This document shows, piece after piece, positions 46,200 through 56,200 of a stretch of 64,000 bases of DNA (the stretch's first letter is position 1; every line of letters starts with the position of its first letter). The DNA lies in contig WPIO01000003.1 in NCBI GenBank assembly GCA_009760855.2, positions 7,958,001 through 8,022,000 of the forward strand, in the 5' to 3' direction. The notes beneath the pieces are model-generated. The model did no database searches. It worked only from the letters and a program-made list of their open reading frames with translations, and was not told the origin of the DNA. The position numbers were made by a program, and so were the translations under genes. Source of the DNA: Cristatella mucedo (taxonomy: Eukaryota > Bryozoa > Phylactolaemata > Cristatellidae).

Positions 46200-47158
46200 C
46201 CCCACACACACACACACCCCCACACACACACACACCCACACACACCCACCGCTGACCCAGCTGCCCAGCCACTGAATGTCAGCCTAGCTTGCAAAACTGT
46301 CAGCAACATTGTCTGCATTTGCTGCCTAGGCTACAAACCTGTACTGGACGTGAAACAACAGTAGATGTGCAAGTGCAACATAAGAAAGACTACGTCTAAA
46401 TGTCCTTAGAGCTCGGCAAATCAGTATAGCCACAAAAAACAGTCTGCAAAATCCAATATCACTAGATGAGATACAGCTGCAAAAGGCCAAGGGACCTGCA
46501 TGGCTTGACTTAAGAGTGAGGCAGATCACACCTAGTTCGGCATACGTCGAAGGCTAGTTCAACACACTGGGGCCATCCGAGATATGCTAGCAAATAATTT
46601 ATTTTTGCTTTGTTTCCTCAAATGTTATGCCTGAGCATGAGTCATATCATTAAGAAAGAACAGAACACTCTACGAGGTTCATCCGAAAAAGTTAGCAAGC
46701 TTTCTCGACGTCCCAGAGCCAAGGAAAATACAACAGATAGAAATTTGCATTTAAAGGTGTCATCTACAAGGGATGTATGCTTTCTATAGAACTACCAGAG
46801 AAGTGCCACTTTTAACACTGTCTGCAGTCTTGCTCACACAGCAGTAGCACGCTCACAAACCCTCAAAAATGTCGGGAATATCTGGAGGTATTGAGGCCTG
46901 TTTGTAGGCCGTAATGGTTTGACAAGTGTCTGAAGCCACAGATAAGAGCCGAGTCTTACACTCTATTATTATCTGCACTATTGGTAGGGTTTCGTCCAAA
47001 GAAATCGTTCAGGGCAATCCCTAGGCTGATCATAAAAGCTATCAAAGAAAGGCAAAGACTGATCTAGGCTTGGGTCACCGTCGTCATCACAGAAATAGAA
47101 CTTACAACTATGGTAAGCAATCGGCATGCTGGACATGACATCAAGACATCCGACCCAC
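45641..47158. other. Downstream of AP-2 alpha; CA repeat at 46114-46250
   Basis: A CA microsatellite of about 135 bp with CCCC interruptions near 46197-46245. The AP-2 alpha last exon (residues after QAE, carrying the final ~20 amino acids) should lie here or further left, but I could not find it. Confidence 0.6.
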
Positions 47159-47293
47159 CTCAGCTTGCTTGTTTGGCTCAAGCCTCAACAGGCAGCCCAC
47201 TTGCATCAAACTCGTGTGAATGACTGCGGCCGAAACGTAATTGTCGGGGTTAGGATCGATACCAGTCATGAGGCTCACACCAAACCCTTCAAT
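47159..47293 (-). CDS. AP2A: AP-2 alpha exon, residues ~875-919
   Basis: [20 protein letters not shown], then [16 protein letters not shown] holds two further platform-site residues. The likely donor is GAG|GTGGGT. Reading through it instead gives VGRMS and a stop at 47144-47146, which would delete the last ~20 residues including two conserved arginines, so another exon further left is more likely. Confidence 0.88.
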
Positions 47294-50200
47294 CTGAAAT
47301 ACGGACCCTTTGCAAAAAGCGAGCCACTTCAACATCGACACACAACACAACAAATTCAGTGCGTGTAGCAAGTGTAGCCGGCAGGTGATAGGAATATAAA
47401 ATGACGACAGTCAACAGCTTAATTATCAGTTCTTTAATAGCACAACTGAACGGCCAGAAGAGTTGATGCACACAACTCTTGAGTAGCTACTGACCTTTGA
47501 GGATATCTCGACAGGATCCATTGGAAACCGCGCTTTAAATATTTTTTGACATTCTTGCTGCGGTCTGCAAGAAAACAGGCAAATCTTCAGTTTTGCTTGG
47601 TTTGAGGTGGACACTCGATGCCCAAGTCAAAGACAAAAAAGCCGAATACTGCGATCAAGATGAATATGCGCAGCCAAGCACAATAGCAGAAACTTAACTT
47701 CTAGCCAGTAAGCCATTTGCCGATTATCACAAAACCCACGGCCAGGTGTTCAGCCAAACCTCACTGCCGGCAATGGCAAGCATGAGACCTTAAAATTACT
47801 AAGATCACAGTAGCCGACCTTTCAAATGAATCATATTTAGTCCACCGTAAACAAAATCTAACGACGAGTACAGAACCTAATCAGAAATAGCAAGTAAAAA
47901 AATCAGCCGGATTGCTGAACTGTCCGCTGCTACAGTGGCAGCAGCAAGGCCTTGCCACTGCTGCATGACAGCAAGGTCAGGTGTCATATAGCAGTGGTCC
48001 CAATGAGATGCCTAGCCATGTAAGAGTCCAGGAAGCTTCTACGACTGTAGCACGACTAGGTAGTAAGGAATCACTAGCTTCCTATAAACCTTAGACCCAT
48101 GCACTGGAGCCGATAGACACCCTGCCGTTAGTTCACAGAGTTGCAAAGACAAGACATTAGAGTATAACCTCAAACCCTTCATCTCAACTTACATTAGCAC
48201 ACCAATCAACTACCGAAGAAAAGCCCACAATGCACCTGCCGTTCATGCCAACAGGGGGCCAGCTGCAAAAAAGTACACCACGTGATACCCGGTGCTTGCC
48301 AGGCGTATTTGGCAAACTCGATCGTTTTTGTGAGCGCCTTGTAATCGCGAACACACTACACTGTTCGATGTCGCCGACTTTGGCTCATCAAAGACACCGT
48401 GAGTGCTATGCAGGTGCAAGGAGCTACAAAGACGTATTCCTTGGACTTCCGGTGTAGGCAAGCACCACAATCAATGCATCACACACCTAGTTGAGCACAG
48501 ACGAGACTCTTAGTGTGTGCTGCCACGGCAGGTTTGAATAGAAGAACGCTCCCTCCTGCCATCGGCAGGGGCCCGGCTCTCACAAGTGGCTGCAACCGCA
48601 CCCACGGCTCACGGGGGCGGCCGTCAAACCACTATTCACCCACATAAACCGGCACACGTAATAGCCCGGAGACATCGGCAAAAAACCGCCAGTCCTTTCT
48701 CGTCTCCGAGTGGTCACTTCAGCAAACGTGCACAACCTACTCTTGATTGGTGGTGTGGCTTACGGTCAGCACGGGCCAAGTAAACAGCAGTTTTCAACGA
48801 TTTTAAAGATTCTTGCTAGCACCATGTGACTTCAGATCGTGCTTACGGCCCACCGACGGACAGACGGGGAGGGGGTAGGCCTCATGTTGACCAACTTATG
48901 GTAGGCCGATGGCTTGACCCAGAAGCCAGCTGTGAATTTGAGCCTGGCTACCAGCAGCTGCCACTGTGCCGTGTCACTAGCAGCTACCACTTAGCTAGCT
49001 GAGGCAACTTGGTGGGTCTTCTTTTGGGTGGGTCTTCTTGACGGGTCTTTTACTACTGAGGACATGTGCGGCGGTTGTCGAGAAACAAGGGTTTTCTCTA
49101 GTCACTGCAGAGGTATAACCCTATCACTGCCAGATTCTGGATGCTATGGGAAGACCTAAAAGAACCCGGACATCGGAAAACCTAACCTGCTAAATGGGTT
49201 CGGCCAGCGTATCTCCTGAAGCATCTGCAAGCAATCTGGGTGCCCTGGTCCAAAGTGACCTTTCACTTGACGACCACAACAGCTCCCCAGTGAATTCTCT
49301 CAACTCACTTGCAGCATGTATTGATGATATCCGCACATGGATGGCAGCACATTTTCTAAAACTAAACGACGATAAAACTAACTTACTAGTTATGGGCAAA
49401 CCCAGTGTGATTCAGAAATTGGAAAAGCTGATGCTCAAAATTGGCTCTGCTAGCACATCTCCTGTTGAATCAGCTCGAAATCTAGGTGTCATGTTCCAAA
49501 GTGACCTCTCGTTAGACGACCACCTCAGCTCCACAGTCAAATCTGCCTACTTTCAGCTACATAACATATCTAAAATTCGGGCTTGTTTAGATAAGGATAC
49601 CACGTCTAAGTTGGTTTATGCATTTGTGACATCCGGTCTTGACCTCTGTAACTCACTGCTTGCTGGCCTACCGGCATGTACAATCAGCTGATTACAGCTG
49701 GTGCAAAACTCTGCAGCTAGGCTTGTCTGTCGTGAGCATCGCAGTTGCCACATCACCACTTCTCGCCGACCTGCACTGGCTACCAGTCAAGCAACGGATC
49801 GATTTCAAGGTTTTGTGATTTCAAGGTTTTGTCGCTCACTTTTAGGTCACTTGATTCTTTGGCTCCAGCCGATCTCTCAGATCTACTCCCCCACCAGGCC
49901 AAGCACCGTACGACCCACTTTTTGGAATCCAGCAGTTTACCAATATCTCGTACAAATCTCAAATCCTTTGGAGACCGTGCATTTAGTTTGTATGCTCCCA
50001 AAGCCTGGAACTCCATCCCGACTTGCGCCAGAACATCCCGACCACATTTAAAAAGAACTAAAAAACACCTATTTAGGACGGCATCTAGTGGGTCCCTGTG
50101 ATTCGTCCTTCATGTGCTTATGCTTGCTGACACTGTGCATGCTGCCACTAACCACATTTGCATGCTGACCCTGTGCATGTCCCTAACCATGCTATTCATT

Positions 50201-53200
50201 TTGCTTATCAAGCACGATATCTCTCACCATTCGATCGTGTTTCCCTGTGCAGCAAATGTAAAGCGCCTAGAAAGAGATTGAGTTCTCTGGGGGTGCTTTA
50301 TCAAGTGCATTATTATTATTATTATAAGCCTGCCTACTTCCAGCTACATGACAGTGCTAAAAGTCGGGACATCATTTACAAAGCACCGCACAATTTCGGG
50401 TCTGCTTAAACAAGGACATCACAGCCAAGCCGGTCAATGCATTCGTGACAACCCATCTTGACTTTGGTACACATCTCTACAGCTAAGCCAGTCGTAAACA
50501 TCGAAACTGCTACATTACACCACCTGTCACCTATCTGAACTGACTACCTATGAAGTACTATATCGATTTCAATATTCTGTCACTCACCTTTATGTCCCTA
50601 ATTTGTTTGCCCTTTTTCGTCAGCCTACCTATCCGAGCTTCTTACCGGTCAGGCAAAGCATCGTACCATGTGCACTTCTGACTCAAGGCATTAAGCTGTG
50701 CCTCTAACAAACCTGTGGGTACCACACCTCTAGTTTGCATGCTCCCAAAGCCTAGAACATACTTCACAGAGTGACTTAACGACATCCTTTTAAGTTGACA
50801 ACAGTTAAAAAAGAAGCTAAACGCCACTTGCTCGTTAAAGGATTTGCCGGGTAGGTATTAACAGTCATTTGTGTGCTTATGGATGCCTACGCTGTGTACT
50901 TGCAAGGCACTCACAGGCTTAACTGCTTCCAACGCTGGAAGAACGTAGCGGAGTCCATGGTTGCAGGTTCCGAAAACTTGGATAACGTAACGGGCAGCTT
51001 CAGTGTCAAACTCTGCATGTTGCCCGTGGACATAAACTGAACAAGAAGCTGTGGGGCACCGTCCCCAAAGTCACCCACGCACTGTACATTCACGACTTGC
51101 TGCAGCTGACCGTTGTTTTCAATAATTGATTCCACAGGCTGCACCTGGATATTCAGCTGTACAAAAACGATATAAGGAAGCTAATAAACCGAGAGGCGCT
51201 GTGACACACACAAGCTTACACACGTCAGAGCACGAACCTGCAGCTATGCGACAGTGGCTAGCCAATCGGGTCGCACACACAATATGCACAACTCAATCAC
51301 AAGTGAACTGCACGATGATGCCAGATGCTAGCAATCAGGTGAGGGACTCCAGGCTTAAGCTGCAGAAAAGGATATGGTTACTGAGATCACCAGGACACAC
51401 GACTGTAGCATTGAATGCTATAATCTGGAAACCCGTCTTGTTGCCATAGAACAGCATCAGACGCCCGAAGTTCTGCTTGAACTCCGACTTGACGCCTATT
51501 TGTATGATATCGTTTTCAAACAGGACTCCGTTATTCTTGCACACGAGCCTAAAATGAAGGTAGAGATGGGCAATTGCTTCTCTGCAATGCAAAGTCTAGT
51601 ACGGCAAACTGCGATCGAGAGCATGTGACCACGAACCTGAGGAAGCCTTCTTCGGCGGACACAGAAACACCGTTCAGCTGGAATGCATTGGCCGGTGATC
51701 CGAAGAGGTCGACCAGTGTCGGCAACGCCGCTGCCGGTGCAGCACTGGAAGAAAGGCCGAGGAGGTCCGTCTCTTGAGCAGTAGACGCACTGCTGTCGAC
51801 AGCGTAATAGACCGGCTACAAATAGTAAAAAAAAAAGTGAATGGCAGGTTGACTATGGATCAAAGATTACAATACTCATCATGCTTTGCTTTCTTTTCCT
51901 AATGCATGCATATTTTTCAGAATAAGGTATTCCAGTGGCAGCAGCAGAGCAGACAGTAGCATACAGATTTGGTCCCATCCACCGGAAATCCCTCGACATC
52001 CCTAAATCCCTCATCTAACTCGCACAACATTACAATGCAGCACGAGAAAGAGATAAGCTAATTCTGACTGCCCTCCTACTCAAGACCTATGTCCTCCAAG
52101 TATGGGCATGCCACAGGAAATGGCAACAATGCATTTTCATTACCAAGAAATAGCCACCTGAAATCGCCAAGACGTGCAAGCTCTTATTTGTTAATTAACG
52201 AAACCTGAACAATCAATGAGCATCGAAACCTGAACGATCAATGAGCACAATAACGAACATCCACAATCAAAAGACCTTTGCATGCCGTGGTGCGACGATC
52301 CAGATAGAAGGCTAGAAAGAGCACGATCTGACAGGAGCCAAACAGAAGCAAACCAAAACCACATGCACCAGTAGGTGTAGCAGATATTCTTCTTGACACG
52401 GTCGCACCTGGTACCCTCAATCGACGAGCAAGCGAGACATCTGCCTTAGATGCCAGTGGGTCCTACCTAGCCCTTCCGAGACGAGACTAGAAAAACATGC
52501 TTCTATTTCCTGTGCACTTCCCTTTCACTAGCCAACTGTTTAGAGCAGCTTACAAATGGTTATTTCAGAGCTTACAAAAGCAGCCACTAAACCTTGCTGT
52601 CAAGGTAAATTACAGCCAAGGGTTCATGGCATGTTTTACTCAAGAGAGGCATCAATATGATTACTCATGTACAAACGATTGAACGATGGGAAGAGGCAGC
52701 CTGGCGGAGCAGACACATTAGAGCAGTCCACCGCTGTAGGCAATCAGCAGTTGACAGCATTGGCTGTATATACAATACCAATTTAGTGACTGCTCGTGGA
52801 GTTACACGAGCACGAACACAGCCACGAGACATCGCGTGACCGTCGTCGACCACCATCACGACAAACCAGGTATACGTGGGCAATAAACTGCTAAGCAGCT
52901 CCATGGCAAAACAATACATAATCCAATACTAAGAGACAAATTCAAGTAGCCGGCCAAGACTGCCGTCAAACACGAATGCTTCCCACACTGCCGAATAGAC
53001 CACGAGTGGCAGACAAACGAGTGGAAGAGGAAAAGTCATCGGCTTAATAAAAACAATTGATCAAGTATGGCAGAACAAAACTAACATTACGGCACAAAAG
53101 AAATTCAGCCTAGGTCTGACTAGGAAATATAGCTAGATGCAACGAAGGAATGAAAAAAAAATAAAGCCAGGATATATCTGTCTTGAATGCAACATCAGGC

Positions 53201-56200
53201 ACGTGCTCGCCAACAGGTAGCGGGTCGAAATTCTCAACAGCACCAAAATCTACACCCATACCTGTTTGCCAGCTCAATTCAGACAACCTCTTAAATCTCC
53301 AAGAAGCAGCAGGAGAAAGCAAGCATGTGAATGAGTGCGTAACTGACCTCCACTGGTTTGGATTCGCCGTTCTTCATAACAGCAACAGGAGGCGGCTTGC
53401 CGGCGGCGGACGGTTTCAGCTCGCCAGTTTCAACCACTTCCGGTTTTTGCTTCTTTAGCTTCGCCAGGATGGATGACTCTCTTTCCGGGAATGGGGGCAT
53501 CTCTTCCAGCACGAGTGCCTGTTTGGACAAAGCGAAAGCATCGCCCTTATATGACGGCTTTGCAGCTCCTCACGCTTTACTTCTGGGTTTAACGTGAAGC
53601 TCTGATTCCAAAAGTCACGTGCAAAAATGCTAATAGAATGCTCAAGTGCCCTACTACTGACCAGGACGTCAGGAGCTGCCACTTGACTCAGTTTCAAATA
53701 TTCGACAGAGCGCTGCTGGATCTCCACGTCGGCATTCTGAGCTTGGTTGTTACTCCTATAAACCTATGATGATAATAATAATTATAGGTCACGTGTATCG
53801 CATTATAAGAGAACCAAACCTCCATCCGAGCACTGCACAACTCTCTGAAAAAGAAGCAATATAACCAAGGGCGGACAATATGCAAGGTATCATGCTTAGA
53901 AAAGCATGCGAAAGCACACAAATATCATGCTCAGACTTTGCTTGCAAAAGCACCCATGAAGACACTCGAGACCGCTGGTTAGAAAGACCCTCTGGTTGGT
54001 GACATGCACTGAATACTGCACACATAAGCAGGCAAAGCACAGGCGAACACGTTTGCTTTGGGGGCGATGGAAACCATGAAACCATGCTTCATAAAGTCAA
54101 CACAGAAATTATTAGCTGTCACATGGCAATGCTGACACACTAAACACCGACCGTAGTTAGATCTGCACAAAAAACAATGCTTGCCTACCTCTTGTATTTG
54201 TGGCTTAATTTCGGGAAATAAATTGGAGAACTTCACGTAAGTAGAAAGAAGAAGGCCTCGAGTAGCCGGGCTGCACAAATGGAACTTGGAGTGGAGCAGG
54301 CGGAACTGCACTAATGGACTGCAAACAGAAAAAGGCAAGCAGCAGTCAACAGCAGCCACATTCCCGACAGCCACAAGAAAGCAAGGCACCCAGAGTAAGA
54401 AGGCTCATCCGAATGAAACCACCTATCGAGTCACACGGAATCTATAAACAAACCTTGATCGTGGATCGCCAGCAATGAGGTTTCCAAACTCTCCCAATAT
54501 GTAACCTCCAACTTTAACCATGTTTTCATGGCAGGCAGGAGCTTGAAGTGCCTGCACAAGAAAGACTACCGTGTGTTGCTGTGCATGACAGAGAACATTT
54601 TTTCCCCAGATGCTTAAAGCGGTAGCCAGCGATTATGCATGCACTTAACATTCGTACAGCAAACACAATTAAGCAAAAATCAAGCCAAACACCAGAAGTC
54701 GAAGTAGCATGCATAAACAGGTGCTAAACATTTTGGCTAGGACACAACAGCAGCAAAGCAGTCACTGTAGTATTAAAAAGCCAAAGGAACCGAACTGCTA
54801 GCAATACCTCAAACACTGTTTTGGCAGAATATCCTTGCACGTCATCCCTGTTGATGACTATCTGAATAACCCTGTACCACACCTCCTCACTGACAAAGTC
54901 TCCGGCCAGACGAATGAGGTTCAAAATTATGTCCACGTACCAAGTATAGTCAGATGCATACTTTTCTGCCAAGATGGCCACCTTTAAAACCTGCAGATAA
55001 AGAAAAGTTCAAGTGCTTGTGATAATAGAAATTTATCTAGCGATCAGTCACACCAACCACAAGAGTTGAGCAAAGATGGGTAAGCGCAGCCAGTGCTATT
55101 AGTATATTGCCACAAAGTCGAGTGTAATTAGCAGCATAGCAAACCAGCTTACCATTTCTTCGCGAATCGAGTAGTCGGCAGTTTCAAGATAGCCAAGCAT
55201 TTCTCCTACAATCTCCTCAGCGTTTGTGCGGTCACACATTGCATACAGCAGATCTACAGCTCTCTGCCGAACGCTGACATCACGCTCAGTCTGAATAGAG
55301 AAGATACACCACACTCAGCTCGAGACAAACTGAAAGGTGCGTGTCGCCAAAAATTCACATACGCACACGCACGGGCAGGCCTCTTGCCAGGCATGCATTC
55401 CTGCCGATGATGCACTAACTCTTACCTTCAGAGCCAAGATGACTGTTTCAAGGTGCTTTTTGACAGCTTCGTGCGAAAACTCGGACGTAGCTAGGAGGCA
55501 CATGCTCTCCAAAGCTAAATACCTAATCAAAACAGATAAACGATAAAACTGGAGCGGCAGCAACAACGTACACGGTAGTCAACGCACATGCTATAGATCG
55601 GAAAAGAACCTGAGATTGGTCTCTCGATGTTGTAGAAACTGCCCGAGCTGGTTGCATGCTCGGACGAGCAAGTTAGGGTCGCTGTCCATGTGTATTATCA
55701 GGTTAATCGCTTCAAACAGCACCGCATTCTTGGCATTGGAATGCTGCACTTTCTTTGATTTGGGAGGCTCTTGTGCTTTGTTGAGAATTGTTTCCAAGCA
55801 GTCGGACAGGCGAGTGCGCACACTTGCATCCTCGGGCGGAGGATAATTCTGCAGTAATCGCAGCAGCTTCACGGAGAGCCATGGAGCGGGAACAAAATAG
55901 TAAGTGTAGTCTTGCAGATCTGTATAGGATGACGTAACGATCTACAAGCCAAAGAAAGCACGATTACGCATCGGCGTAAGTACGGCTTTGCACAGCAGCC
56001 AAAATCCCGAACGGATGAGTGAAACTGCTGCGTAAGCAATGCATACAATGCAGACTCCTCTTTTGCACAAGAAAATATTCTCTACATCGGCATAAGCTGC
56101 CGTCCACGTGGGTCAAAACTAGTTATGTGGTGAACAGCATTGACCTTACAGACCCAAAAGTGGCCTTACAGCTTTATGCTGCTTAACCAGCCAGGACCTT

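Noticed and set aside
46114-46318. Poly-Cys/Val open frames
   Set aside because: They are translations of a CA/TG microsatellite.
47141-47181. The open frame continuing past 47141 (as DVMSSMPIAY...) as the AP-2 alpha end
   Set aside because: It is in a different frame from the aligned exon and does not resemble the alpha-adaptin C terminus.
51154-51385. Ordinary GT-AG splicing (CTCA|GTAACC to GTACAG|CTGAAT) for this AP-2 alpha intron
   Set aside because: It shifts the frame and reaches a stop within about 15 codons, and breaks the match to alpha-adaptin; the AT-AC junction keeps both.
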